Source of the DNA: CAZAQV01 sp964487255
GTDB lineage: Bacteria; Myxococcota_A; Polyangia; Polyangiales; CAZAQV01
Direction: 5' to 3'
Assembly (NCBI GenBank): GCA_964487255.1
Contig: CAZAQV010000004.1
Span: 186,001 to 250,000 of the forward strand
Length of the DNA: 64,000 bases
Position numbers and translations under genes: made by a program. Shown in pieces: positions 1 to 8,137 of the stretch. Each line of letters starts with the position of its first letter. Within the stretch, counting starts at the first letter, position 1. The notes below the pieces were generated by a model that worked only from the letters and a program-made list of their open reading frames with translations, had not been told where the DNA came from and made no database searches.

Positions 1-306
1 CGTTTGGGAGCGCGTGGACTCCTCACGCTCCACATCTCGAACCGGATGCTTCGGCTCGAACCCGTGTTCGCTCGCATCGCGAACGCCGTTGGTGTGCGGG
101 CTTATATTCGGTCGTACTCGCCTCCACCGGGTGCGCCCTTCTGGGTGAGCGCTTCGAAGTGGGTGGTGATGAGTCGTGATCCACATCAGTTGGACTTTTT
201 CTCCGAGCGAGGTTGGACGCCTCTTGAGGCGGATCAGAAGCGCCCTTGGACCGACGACTTTGCCGATGTGGTCGGTGCCTACAAGTTCGGTGCCAGTTCG
301 AAGTAG
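1..306 (+). CDS. C-terminal part of a spermidine synthase-like (aminopropyltransferase-fold) protein, cut by the window edge
   Basis: The reading frame is open from the first base, so the N-terminus lies outside the window. The visible 101 or so residues contain LTLHISNRMLRLEPV near the start and end with a GWTPL...RPWTDDFADVVGAYKF tail. Both are typical of the C-terminal end of polyamine aminopropyltransferase-like proteins, often fused to membrane segments in bacteria (HISNRYLDL and WTDDFSNL-type motifs). The catalytic core and the S-adenosyl ligand site are not visible, so the substrate cannot be judged. The next gene is on the same strand after about 85 bp. Confidence is high for the family and low for the exact reaction. 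Confidence 0.75.
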   Translation, partial: RLGARGLLTLHISNRMLRLEPVFARIANAVGVRAYIRSYSPPPGAPFWVSASKWVVMSRDPHQLDFFSERGWTPLEADQKRPWTDDFADVVGAYKFGASSK

Positions 307-392
307 TGCGGACTTGGCAAGAGTCATAGAAGCGTAATTTGTGGGCTTCCTTGGGTGCATTTCATGAGAGCTGGGGTAGAGTACCCGGCACT

Positions 393-1454
393 ATGAGTGG
401 AGTGACGATCGTGGGGTCAGGACGTTACGTTCCCGGTGAGCCCATCGACAACCGAGCGCTTGCGCGCGTCATGGACACGAACGATGCGTGGATTCAGCAA
501 CGCACAGGTATTGCCCAACGGCACTTCGCCCCCGAGGGCGTGGGCTGTAGCGACTTGGCCCTCGAGGCGTCGAAAAGAGCCATCGAAGCGGCAAACTTAC
601 AGCCGAGCGACATCGATTACATCGTCTTTTGCACGATGACGCCTGACTACTTCTTTCCAGGCTCCGGTGGGCTTCTAGGGAGCAAGCTCGGTATCTCTGG
701 TGTGCCTGCTTTGGACGTCCGACAGCAGTGCGCAGCCATGCCATTCGGGCTTCAGGTAAGCAATGCATTGGTCGTCAGTGGTGCCGCCAAGACAGTGCTG
801 CTCGTGGGCGCCGAAGCACATGCGGGCTTCATGCCTTGGACCTCGTGGGAGGCGGTAGAAAAGGGTGGTGAGAAGGTCTCCGTTTCACCCGAAGAGTATG
901 ATCGAGGAACGCGACATCGTGGACTGGCGATATTGTTTGGTGACGGCGCGGGAGCGTTGGTCCTGCGAGCCCACGGAGACGACAATAGTGGCTTTCTGGG
1001 AGCGAAGGTGCATACGGATGGCGCAGGTTTTGACCAAATCTATATCGAGGGCGGAGGCTTTCGCCGTCGACCCCGCTGGACGCCGGAGATGTTTGAAGAC
1101 GAGCTTCACATCCCCCGGATGAAGGGGCGCGACCTTTTTAGAAATGCCGTCACGAAACTCCCAGCTGCGGTGCGCGAGGTCTGTGCGGCTTCTGGTGTTA
1201 CGTTGCAAGATGTCGACTGGTTTATTGCGCATCAGGCCAACGACCGCATCAACGCAGCCGTCGTCGAACGACTCGGCGTGGACCCGGCGCGTGTTCCTTC
1301 GAACATCGCACGTTACGGAAATACGTCTGGCGCGACGATTCCCATTCTGACCGATGAGATGCTGCGCGATGGTCGCCTCCAGCCTGGGCAACTGATTTGC
1401 TTCCTCGCACTCGGAGCAGGACTGAACTGGGGCGCTGCGCTGATGCGGATCTAA
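393..1454 (+). CDS. Beta-ketoacyl-ACP synthase III (FabH)-like condensing enzyme
   Basis: A 353-residue thiolase-fold protein, the usual length for FabH. The Cys-His-Asn triad is visible: Cys113 in DVRQQCAAMPFG, His in WFIAHQANDRI, and Asn in NIARYGNTSGATIP. FabH enzymes condense an acyl-CoA starter with malonyl-ACP, but many paralogues make specialised lipids or ketones, so the substrate is open. I chose the ATG at 393 because MSGVTIVGSGRYVPGE is the normal FabH N-terminus; an earlier in-frame start at 339 would add an unrelated tail. Its stop overlaps the start of the next membrane protein (TAATG), so the two are probably co-translated. Confidence 0.88.
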   Translation: MSGVTIVGSGRYVPGEPIDNRALARVMDTNDAWIQQRTGIAQRHFAPEGVGCSDLALEASKRAIEAANLQPSDIDYIVFCTMTPDYFFPGSGGLLGSKLGISGVPALDVRQQCAAMPFGLQVSNALVVSGAAKTVLLVGAEAHAGFMPWTSWEAVEKGGEKVSVSPEEYDRGTRHRGLAILFGDGAGALVLRAHGDDNSGFLGAKVHTDGAGFDQIYIEGGGFRRRPRWTPEMFEDELHIPRMKGRDLFRNAVTKLPAAVREVCAASGVTLQDVDWFIAHQANDRINAAVVERLGVDPARVPSNIARYGNTSGATIPILTDEMLRDGRLQPGQLICFLALGAGLNWGAALMRI

Positions 1455-2614
1455 TGATGGGCTTCGGGCTTCGACCCCAGTTTTTGCGCGTTGCACTCAA
1501 GGCGGGCGCCGCAACTGTGGTCGTGGTTTGGGTCATCTTCGTCGCGCTTAGCGACGGGGCGCGGGCGCCACGTGGACGGCTCGGCGGGGATTTTCCAGCT
1601 TTCTACGCTGCGGGAAAGCTCGTCGTCGAAGGCAAGGGCGCAGACCTCTATGAGCCCGAACAGCTCAAAGCTGTTCAGCGACCCTACCTTTTGCCGGACG
1701 AGCGAGACTCGTACCTGAAGTTCGCCTATCCCCCTTTCGTGGCTGTGCTTTATGCGCCGTTTGCCCTGATTCCGTATCGGGTGGCATACGCGCTTCATAC
1801 GCTCATCATGCTTTCGCTCTTGTACTTAGCGACGAGGCTGTGCGCGAGGCAAAAGCGTGGGCAACAAGAGTCGCTCCTCGCGCTGAGCGCCCTGATCCTG
1901 TTTTTGCCTCTTTCGGAGGCTCTTCGCGGCGGACAAAATACGGTCGTGACGTTGGCACTTCTGTGCGCTTCGATTTCGCTCGCGAGGAGCAAGCGCTTTG
2001 TGCTTGCGGGCGCGTGCTGCGGAGCGCTTGCGTTCAAGCCGCAATTCTTCTTCCCCTTCGGGCTAGCCCTTTTTGTACGCTTTCGCTCCGTTTCTTTCTT
2101 GGTGGGTACACTCGGCGTTCTCGGATCTTTCTACTTGCTTGGGGTGGTTGCCCTCGGGTGGCTCTGGCCGCAGCAGTGGCTTGAACAGGCGATGCAGTTT
2201 CGATCGGAGGACTTCAACCAAGGGGATAAGCTAATCTCCCTTCTAGAACAGCTAGAGATTCTCGCTCTTGTCAGTATCCCTCCCGGTGTGGCGATTGCGT
2301 TTTACATTGTGGGCTCAGTTTTGGGCGCATGGTTTCTGCACGTCCGTCGGTCGTGGCTGGGCGTGGTCTGTATTGTGCTGCTCTGCGTTCCGCACTGCGT
2401 CTATTACGACGCTGGACTTCTGGCGTTGGGATGGCCGGGGTTGCTTGCGGGCTGGACTATCGACGAGTCGAAGCGTGAGAAATGTTTTCTCGCCCTCATC
2501 GCTGTCGGGGCGTGCATCGTGGCGTGGGGAACGCTGGGTACGCTTTTTTGTCTCGCCGGCGTGGGTTGGAGTTGGTACGCAACTTCGGTGGCACCCGCTC
2601 AGCGCGACGCATGA
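1454..2614 (+). CDS. GT87 / DUF2029-like polytopic membrane glycosyltransferase
   Basis: A 386-residue protein with about nine hydrophobic segments and a periplasmic loop after the first one (GGDFPAFYAAGKLVVEGKGADLYEP). That loop, followed by FAYPPFVAVLYAPFALIP, is characteristic of the GT87/DUF2029 family of polyprenol-phosphate-mannose dependent transferases, in which the Asp of GGDF is the probable catalytic position. The ATG at 1454 overlaps the FabH-like stop codon, so the pair forms a two-gene unit. Its end overlaps the end of the convergent sulfatase gene by 16 bp. The family is fairly secure; donor and acceptor are not known. Confidence 0.75.
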   Translation: MMGFGLRPQFLRVALKAGAATVVVVWVIFVALSDGARAPRGRLGGDFPAFYAAGKLVVEGKGADLYEPEQLKAVQRPYLLPDERDSYLKFAYPPFVAVLYAPFALIPYRVAYALHTLIMLSLLYLATRLCARQKRGQQESLLALSALILFLPLSEALRGGQNTVVTLALLCASISLARSKRFVLAGACCGALAFKPQFFFPFGLALFVRFRSVSFLVGTLGVLGSFYLLGVVALGWLWPQQWLEQAMQFRSEDFNQGDKLISLLEQLEILALVSIPPGVAIAFYIVGSVLGAWFLHVRRSWLGVVCIVLLCVPHCVYYDAGLLALGWPGLLAGWTIDESKREKCFLALIAVGACIVAWGTLGTLFCLAGVGWSWYATSVAPAQRDA

Positions 2615-4665
2615 GTGGGCGAAAACGCGACCGGAGGCGCCGAAGGGTCCATCCCGAACTCTTCCCAGGCGATCAGCTCCGCCTTAATCTCTGATGTCGC
2701 ATCGACGGGGTGTAGGGCGGCCGGATCGCGCTTTAGGTCGAACAACAACCCGCGTCCCGTGCGCACGTCGCGGGTAACACGCCGCTGGTCCACAACCACG
2801 CTGTGGCGATGAACGCTCCGTCGCTCGAGCGCTGCAGGGGCATGCATGCTTGAACATGGCTCCTGATCGATACAAAAGTAGAAGCCTGGCGAGGTCGGGC
2901 GGGCTTTTGCCGTGAGTGCATCGATTGTGGGCGAAAGCGAAAGAAGCGATGTGACACGCCGTTCACGGCGTGGTGGCACGCCTGGCACGGATACATAGAG
3001 CGGAACATGTAACAGCTCTTCGCTGAGTTCGATCGAGTGTCCAACGCGCCCGTGCGAACCAAAGCTTTCGCCATGATCCGAGGTGACGATGATGGTGGCA
3101 TCCGCCGGAAGTCGAGCCAATAGGCGGCCGAGCGAGACATCGACTTCGCTTGCGTGCTTCATGTAATTTTCACGAAGCTCTTCGAAATCTAGCGGTCTCC
3201 CAGGACGAAGGTGGTTGTGAAGGTGGATATAGTGGACGTAGAGAAAACGAGGCCCTTGAGGGTCGAGTGCCTTCCAAACTTCAACGGCCTGCTCTTCGGT
3301 TGCTTGCGGCATCGCTCCGAGTTCGCTCTTCTGAACGACCCGGGCACCGCGAGTGAACCCGTCGAGAACTTGGCGGACGACACCTGCTGCGCCGGTATCG
3401 AAACCTCGAGCGGCCGCGCGTTCGAATAAGGTCTCGGGGATGCGCGACGGTTGTGACAGGTGCCTGCTTTTCCAACGATAAGAGGTCTGCGGAGGTAAGC
3501 CGCCAGTCAGTATACTGAAGATGCTTTGAACCGTATACGACGAGGTTGCGTATGCGCGTTCGTAGCGCACGGCGCCACGCTCAAACGTACGCAGCGACTT
3601 GAGTCGGTCCGAAAGCGATGTGTCGTAGCGCAGCGAATCGATGACGATAAGCACAGCGTCCCCGGTGATCGGCCGTGGCGCTTCGTTGACGCGTAGCCAC
3701 GCCCCAAAGATTGAGCCGTCCCGCTGCTGCTGGCAGTTATCGTCCTCGGGGGTATCTCGGCGCTCGTGACTGCCCGGACTGCGGCCTGTATCGAAGGGGG
3801 CACAGTCCGTTTGCCCGAAAAGCACGCCGTGACCGTCTCGGTCGAAGTCGGACAGCGTAAACGCTACGTTAAGAGCCACCTGCGCAATGCCACGCTCTTC
3901 GAGGAAGTTGAGCGCAGAGCGATCCCGTGCAATCAAGAGATTTGCTGCCAAGAGAGCCGCGCCTGAAGCGAGCAGCGTGAGCATGGTTGTTCTTGCGGAG
4001 AGGCATCCGACCCATGAAAAGTCTGCCCTGAGTCGAATGGTCGCGCAGAGCAGATACATTCCCGCGAGCCACACGCTTTGTTCCCGATAGATAGGGTCTA
4101 ACTGTTCAAGCAACGAGATGCTTCCCAAAGCCAAAACCCAATAGACGAGGATGGGACGCGATGGCTGCGCCAACCAGCGCGCAAACTCAAAAAGAAAAAG
4201 ACAGAATGCGACGCGACGCGCCCAGACGAACCAGTCGGGGTCCAGATGCATCAACGTGGCGACCGCAACGATCACCAGCGTGCTGGAGACAAGGCGAAGA
4301 ATCCGTCGCGCACGGCTCGAACGCGTAAGCGTCGTGGTGGCTCGTTTCGTAAGCACAAGAGCGACCCCCAGCGTCAGCAGGTCAAGGCCATGCTCGATAG
4401 GGTCCCAGAACGAACTTGCGCGCTCCATGAAGTTCCAGATGATCTTGAAGCCAAGCGCGAGCCATATGCCTACGACCCAAGCGTTCGCCTTCGGGCATGG
4501 CTTCACAAAGGCAAGGGTCGTCGCAATGGGAAGGGTAAGGCCCACGGAGAGTAGAACGATGGCGAGGATATCCAAAGCTCCCGTCGGCTGCTTCGAACGC
4601 AGAACCTCGACTCCAATCCACGGTAGGATGAGTAAAGACGGCGCAATGAGTTGGGCGTGCTTCAT
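2599..4665 (-). CDS. Membrane-anchored sulfatase / phosphoglycerol-transferase-like alkaline-phosphatase-superfamily protein
   Basis: A 688-residue protein. The first 270 or so residues contain several hydrophobic segments (LLILPWIGVEVL, LAIVLLSVGLTLPIATTL and others). A soluble domain starts near residue 335 with VLIVIDSLRYD, the first metal-binding motif, and carries TIIVTSDHGESFGSHG near residue 528, the second. The nucleophile region reads YATSSYTVQSIFSILTG and lacks the CxPxR sulfatase signature, so a Ser/Thr nucleophile as in phosphoglycerol transferases is more likely. A second protein of this type, with HEAT repeats, lies at 37282-40314. It probably acts on an envelope or surface polymer. 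Family confident, substrate unknown. Confidence 0.8.
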   Translation of the reverse strand: MKHAQLIAPSLLILPWIGVEVLRSKQPTGALDILAIVLLSVGLTLPIATTLAFVKPCPKANAWVVGIWLALGFKIIWNFMERASSFWDPIEHGLDLLTLGVALVLTKRATTTLTRSSRARRILRLVSSTLVIVAVATLMHLDPDWFVWARRVAFCLFLFEFARWLAQPSRPILVYWVLALGSISLLEQLDPIYREQSVWLAGMYLLCATIRLRADFSWVGCLSARTTMLTLLASGAALLAANLLIARDRSALNFLEERGIAQVALNVAFTLSDFDRDGHGVLFGQTDCAPFDTGRSPGSHERRDTPEDDNCQQQRDGSIFGAWLRVNEAPRPITGDAVLIVIDSLRYDTSLSDRLKSLRTFERGAVRYERAYATSSYTVQSIFSILTGGLPPQTSYRWKSRHLSQPSRIPETLFERAAARGFDTGAAGVVRQVLDGFTRGARVVQKSELGAMPQATEEQAVEVWKALDPQGPRFLYVHYIHLHNHLRPGRPLDFEELRENYMKHASEVDVSLGRLLARLPADATIIVTSDHGESFGSHGRVGHSIELSEELLHVPLYVSVPGVPPRRERRVTSLLSLSPTIDALTAKARPTSPGFYFCIDQEPCSSMHAPAALERRSVHRHSVVVDQRRVTRDVRTGRGLLFDLKRDPAALHPVDATSEIKAELIAWEEFGMDPSAPPVAFSPTHASR

Positions 4666-4855
4666 TAAGTCGAGCGCGGCGAAGCTACTTTACCTTCGCG
4701 AAAACATCAATCGAGGCACTCTCGTAGCGGAGCGCTCGCAACCGACGGCGGGGCGGCAGTGGGAGTTGCAGACTCCGATCCACGAGTCCCAGCGCAATCT
4801 TGATGTGGCGGCGCAAATCTTGATGAAGTTACCAATGCTTTCTATGGTGTCTCAG

Positions 4856-5401
4856 ATGCGGCATTTGTTCTTTTCGTCAGCGCTGTTGTTGCTGTGTCTC
4901 TCGTGCGGCTCAGCACCCGAACGTCGAGCTCCGCCCAAAGGGGCTGAGTCGGACCGCGCGTGCCGACCGCACCTGCAACAAACCCCTGACGGTGATGGCC
5001 GCGACGTCGAACGTTGCGTGTTTGAGGGCAATCCAGTCACTGTGCGTGCCAAGCCACTCGATATGCACCACCTGCAAGTGTCGATCGAACTTCGAGAGTC
5101 GGTGTCCGGGTGTGGCGAACTTTCATTTAACATCGCTGCCCTCTACCCATCGGGCCTCAAATACGAGCAGCAAGATACCGTTCGTTGTGAAGATGTCTGT
5201 GTCGATGAAGCCGGCGAGGAGCCGGCCGGCTGCTACGACGCAGCGCTACGGTCGTTTGAATTGGTTGCGAAGTTCGAGCATCCTTTTCCCGGTTTCACGT
5301 TAGAGGGCCAGCCCGTCAACGGCAATATCCCCGTTACGGTGACGTCGAAGTACGGCAGCCTTGGTTCGATTTCGACCGTGGCGCTTGTCAGCCCCGAGTA
5401 G
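4856..5401 (+). CDS. Putative lipoprotein of unknown function
   Basis: A 181-residue protein that starts MRHLFFSSALLLLCLSCGS, a signal peptide ending at a lipobox-like Cys. The mature part has several Cys residues (CRPHLQ, RCVFEG, SGCGEL, RCEDVCVDE, GCYD) and a beta-rich C-terminus. I recognise no family. Three further in-frame ATGs lie at 4823, 4835 and 4844; 4856 gives the best signal peptide. The longer upstream frame runs antiparallel to the sulfatase gene and looks like a shadow. The 190 bp between the two divergent starts (4666-4855) contain nothing I recognise. Confidence 0.6.
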   Translation: MRHLFFSSALLLLCLSCGSAPERRAPPKGAESDRACRPHLQQTPDGDGRDVERCVFEGNPVTVRAKPLDMHHLQVSIELRESVSGCGELSFNIAALYPSGLKYEQQDTVRCEDVCVDEAGEEPAGCYDAALRSFELVAKFEHPFPGFTLEGQPVNGNIPVTVTSKYGSLGSISTVALVSPE

Positions 5402-5404
5402 GAA

Positions 5405-6718
5405 CTAGTCGTAGTATTCGTGGCCGAGGTGCGTGATGGTGTCTTCGCCTCGGATCCAACGAAGCGTGTTCTTCAACTTCATCAGCTGCACAAAAAGGTC
5501 GTTTTCCGGATAGATGCTAGGCGCGTGCATGGGGCTTTTGTAGTAGAACGAAAGCCACTCTTGCGTGCCTCGCATTCCGGCGCGTTGCGCGAGATCGGAG
5601 AAGAGGGCGAGGTCGAGTACGATGGGCGCAGCGAGAATTGAGTCGCGACATAGAAAATCGATTTTGATCTGCATGGGATAGCCAAGCCATCCAAAGATAT
5701 CGATGTTGTCCCAGCCCTCTTTCTGGTCGCCCCGCGGTGGGTAATAGTTGATGCGTACCTTGTGGTACATGTCTCCATAAAGCTCAGGATGAAGCTCGGG
5801 TTGCAAGATCGTCTCAAGTACCCCGAGCTTGGAAACCTCTTTTGATTTGAAGCTGTCGGGGTCGTCGAGAACTTCGCCGTCTCGGTTGCCGAGGATGTTG
5901 GTCGAGAACCAACCTCGAATACCCAGCATGCGCGCGCGCATGCCCGGAGCGATAAGCGTCTTCATCAACGTTTGACCGGTCTTGAAGTCCTTGCCGGAAA
6001 TGGGAACGCCCATCTCTTTGGCAAGTTCTTCAAACGCGGGCGCATCGACAGTGAGATGTGGTGCGCCGTTGGCGTAGGCGACTCTTTCCTTGAGGCAGGC
6101 GTATGCGTAGATCATCGAAGGGGAGATCGATGGGTCGCTTTTGTCGAGGCCCGCTTCGAACGCGCGCAGCGATTGATGTACATCGCCGACCTCTTGGTGC
6201 ACCTCGGTCGACCCACACCAGACTGCGACACAGCGCTCCAAAGCGTGCTTCGCTTTGAACTCGCGAATATCTTCACGGACAGCTTCGGCGAGTTCACGCT
6301 TGCTGGTTTGTTTCTTCACGTGCTCACCGCGAAGACGCTTGACGTACTCGGGAAAAAATACCGACTCCATCGGTGTGATCTGACTGAGCTCGCCTTTGAT
6401 CGCCTCGAGATGGTCCCGACTCAGGACGCTAGCTTCGACCGCCGCCTCGTAGGCATTGACGGGGAAGAGGTCCCAGCCGCCGAACACCAAGTCGTCCAGT
6501 GACGCGAGCGGGACGAAGTCACGAATGGCCGGCGTGCGGCCTTCGGTTCGCTTGCCGAGCCGGATGGTACCCATCTGTGTGAGGGAGCCAACCGGTGGTG
6601 CGACTTTCTTTCGCGCAAGCATGCAGCCCGCGATGAAGGTTGTGCCTACGGCTCCTATGCCGGGAAGGAGAACGCCGAGCTTGCCAGACGCGGGTGCCAG
6701 TTCTGAGGGTTGTTTCAT
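5405..6718 (-). CDS. ino1: myo-Inositol-1-phosphate synthase (inositol-3-phosphate synthase)
   Basis: Converts glucose 6-phosphate to 1L-myo-inositol 1-phosphate (D-numbering: inositol 3-phosphate) with catalytic NAD. The 437-residue protein begins with a Rossmann motif, GVLLPGIGAVGTTF, and continues with VFGGWDLFPVNAYEAA, AVWCGSTE, SGKDFKTGQTLMKT, and WFSTNILGNRDGEVLDD, all family hallmarks. The frame stays open upstream through the hairpin repeats and the N gap, so the start is chosen at 6718 (MKQPSEL), which puts the Rossmann strand near the N-terminus as in homologues. It ends 3 bp from the convergent lipoprotein gene. Next to an IPCT-like gene and an AEP pathway it probably supplies inositol phosphate for CDP-inositol. 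Confidence 0.92.
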   Translation of the reverse strand: MKQPSELAPASGKLGVLLPGIGAVGTTFIAGCMLARKKVAPPVGSLTQMGTIRLGKRTEGRTPAIRDFVPLASLDDLVFGGWDLFPVNAYEAAVEASVLSRDHLEAIKGELSQITPMESVFFPEYVKRLRGEHVKKQTSKRELAEAVREDIREFKAKHALERCVAVWCGSTEVHQEVGDVHQSLRAFEAGLDKSDPSISPSMIYAYACLKERVAYANGAPHLTVDAPAFEELAKEMGVPISGKDFKTGQTLMKTLIAPGMRARMLGIRGWFSTNILGNRDGEVLDDPDSFKSKEVSKLGVLETILQPELHPELYGDMYHKVRINYYPPRGDQKEGWDNIDIFGWLGYPMQIKIDFLCRDSILAAPIVLDLALFSDLAQRAGMRGTQEWLSFYYKSPMHAPSIYPENDLFVQLMKLKNTLRWIRGEDTITHLGHEYYD

Positions 6719-6722
6719 GCTG

Positions 6723-6994
6723 TATCCTTGGTTCTTCGCGGCTTCGCTTCGCAACGAGCGATGTGCAAGTAGCACATCTCGTTTCTCTGGCGTCGCACGC
6801 TCATCAACATATCCTTGGTTCTTCGCGGCTTCGCTTCGCAACGAGCGATGTGCAAGTAGCACATNNNNNNNNNNNNNNNNNNNNNNNNNNNNNNNNNNNN
6901 NNNNNNNNNNNNNNNNNNNNNNNNNNNNNNNNNNNNNNNNNNNNNNNNNNNNNNNNNNNNNNNNCTCGTTTCTCTGGCGTCGCACGCTCATCGT
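6723..6994. repeat. A-type tandem hairpin repeat, 87-bp unit, at least two copies plus a gap
   Basis: Copy 1 spans 6723-6809 and copy 2 starts at 6810; its second half resumes after the N run at 6965. Each unit carries a hairpin in its centre: 5' arm AACGAG-cg-ATGTGC, loop AAGTA, 3' arm GCACATCTCGTT, that is 12 pairs with a two-base bulge in the 5' arm. The unit ends with CGCTCATC. The sequence on either side of the N gap joins to one exact unit, so the gap probably hides further collapsed copies. Confidence 0.85.
6865..6964. other. Assembly gap (100 N) inside the tandem repeat
   Basis: A run of exactly 100 N, the conventional placeholder for a scaffold gap of unknown size. It interrupts an A-type repeat unit in the 3' half of its hairpin (after ...AGCACAT, before CTCGTTTC...). 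The true number of repeat units is therefore unknown. Confidence 0.95.
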
Positions 6995-7168
6995 TGCTGT
7001 GCACGAGTCGTACCAACTGGTTAGAGGCTGGCACGCATCATGCTTAGTAGCGCGACATGACTTGCGATTGGGCTGCGTGGACCGCAGAAAACCCCGGTAA
7101 ACATGGGGTAGATGTGGGCAAATGTGTGTGCCCCGGTTTCACACCTGTGAGGTTTTTGCAACAGAGTT

Positions 7169-7350
7169 GTTGGCTCTTCACGGCTTCGCCTCGAAACGAA
7201 CGATGCGCAGATAGCGCATCGCGTTTCTCTGGCTTCGCACGTTCATCGCGTTGGCTCTTCACGGCTTCGCCTCGAAACGAACGATGCGCAGATAGCGCAT
7301 CGCGTTTCTCTGGCTTCGCACGTTCATCGCGTTGGCTCTTCACGGCTTCG
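7169..7350. repeat. B-type tandem hairpin repeat, 81-bp unit, two full copies and a 20-bp partial
   Basis: Full copies lie at 7169-7249 and 7250-7330, identical by eye, followed by a partial at 7331-7350. The central hairpin reads AACG-aa-CGATGCGC, loop AGATA, GCGCATCGCGTT: again 12 pairs with a two-base bulge in the 5' arm. Flanks (CTTCACGGCTTCGC before, TCTCTGGCTTCGCACG after, ending TTCATC) match the A-type units with scattered changes. The array stops 29 bp before the start codon of the next gene, so it may lie in that gene's leader. Confidence 0.85.
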
Positions 7351-7379
7351 CAACCAGAACTTGGACTTGAGGGTATTCA

Positions 7380-8135
7380 ATGAAGAAAAAAGCGTTAATT
7401 TTGGCAGCAGGCAAGGGAGAGCGACTCGTCAACGGGTTCGCGTTTCCCAAGCCCCTCAAGCGAGTTCAGGGCATCCCGCTCATCGTGCGTATCATTCGCA
7501 ACCTTGAGCGCTCCGGTGTGAAAGAGGTCGGCATCGTCGTGGGTCACCTCGGCGATGTGCTTATCCGCTCGCTCGGCCGCTACAAGTTTAGCGCCGAGCT
7601 GCACTACTTTTGGAACGACGAAGTCGACAAACCCAACGGCACCTCGCTCCTCAAGGCTGCAGACTTCGTGGAGGACGGCACATTTTTGCTCATGAGCGAT
7701 CACCTGTGGGCGGCAGAGCTGTTTCGCGAAGTCGCGAGCTTCCCCCTGGTTGCTGGTGAAGCCGTGCTGGGCATCGACCGAGACATCCCGCGCTGTTTCG
7801 ATTTGGACGATGCGACAAAGGTTCAGCTTGCTGGGTCGCAAATCGTGGCAATCGACAAGCAGCTCTCGCACTACAATGCGCTCGACACGGGGCTCTTTCG
7901 CATCACGCGGGGCCTTATCGACGCGCTCGAGTCGGTCAACGGACCGGATGGCTGTTCGCTTTCCGACGGCGTTCGCATTCTCGCGCAGCAGGGTAAGATG
8001 CACGGGGCCGACGTTGGCGACGCGATGTGGATCGACGTCGACACACCTTCGGCGCACGCCGAGGCAGAGCGGTTGATTCGCGCGCACGGCGAGCGTCTGC
8101 AGCCCACAGCGGTCGGGGTTGTCGCAGCCGTATAG
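7380..8135 (+). CDS. Nucleotidyltransferase resembling CTP:inositol-1-phosphate cytidylyltransferase (IPCT)
   Basis: A 251-residue protein with the nucleotidyltransferase signature LILAAGKGERL and PKPLKRVQGIPL at the N-terminus. The segment DDATKVQLAGSQIVAIDKQL followed by SHYNALDTGLFRIT, and the ending MWIDVDTPSAHAEAERL, resemble the IPCT domain of archaeal and bacterial IPCT/DIPPS proteins, which make CDP-inositol from inositol phosphate and CTP. There is no fused CDP-alcohol phosphotransferase domain here. It diverges from the inositol phosphate synthase and ends 2 bp from the convergent phnW, so the context supports inositol or aminophosphonate activation. Substrate assignment is inference; sugar-1-phosphate is the main alternative. 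Confidence 0.7.
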   Translation: MKKKALILAAGKGERLVNGFAFPKPLKRVQGIPLIVRIIRNLERSGVKEVGIVVGHLGDVLIRSLGRYKFSAELHYFWNDEVDKPNGTSLLKAADFVEDGTFLLMSDHLWAAELFREVASFPLVAGEAVLGIDRDIPRCFDLDDATKVQLAGSQIVAIDKQLSHYNALDTGLFRITRGLIDALESVNGPDGCSLSDGVRILAQQGKMHGADVGDAMWIDVDTPSAHAEAERLIRAHGERLQPTAVGVVAAV

Positions 8136-8137
8136 TG

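Larger units (their letters stand above)
6719..7379. other. 661-bp gene-free stretch made mostly of hairpin repeats, with an assembly gap
   Basis: This is the divergent intergenic region between the inositol phosphate synthase and the IPCT-like gene. It holds two or more 87-bp A-type repeats (6723-6994, interrupted by 100 N), about 175 bp of unique sequence (6995-7168) in which I see nothing, and two and a quarter 81-bp B-type repeats (7169-7350). Open frames that run through the repeats on both strands arise because 81 and 87 are multiples of three; I do not regard them as genes. Confidence 0.8.

Noticed and set aside
885..1496. Frame opposite the FabH-like gene
   Set aside because: Antisense shadow of a gene with a complete Cys-His-Asn triad.
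4151..4822. N-terminal extension of the lipoprotein at 4856
   Set aside because: It runs antiparallel to the sulfatase coding region, is Arg/Ser-rich and would bury the signal peptide.
7044..7343. Possible repeat protein on the minus strand with DERAKPEKRD units
   Set aside because: Period lengths of 81 and 87 are multiples of three, so open frames appear on both strands. No start signal, and nucleotide pairing is better conserved than protein sequence.
6723..7350. CRISPR-like array
   Set aside because: The units are contiguous tandem copies of 87 or 81 bp with no variable spacers, and no cas gene is near. The sequence is a hairpin repeat.
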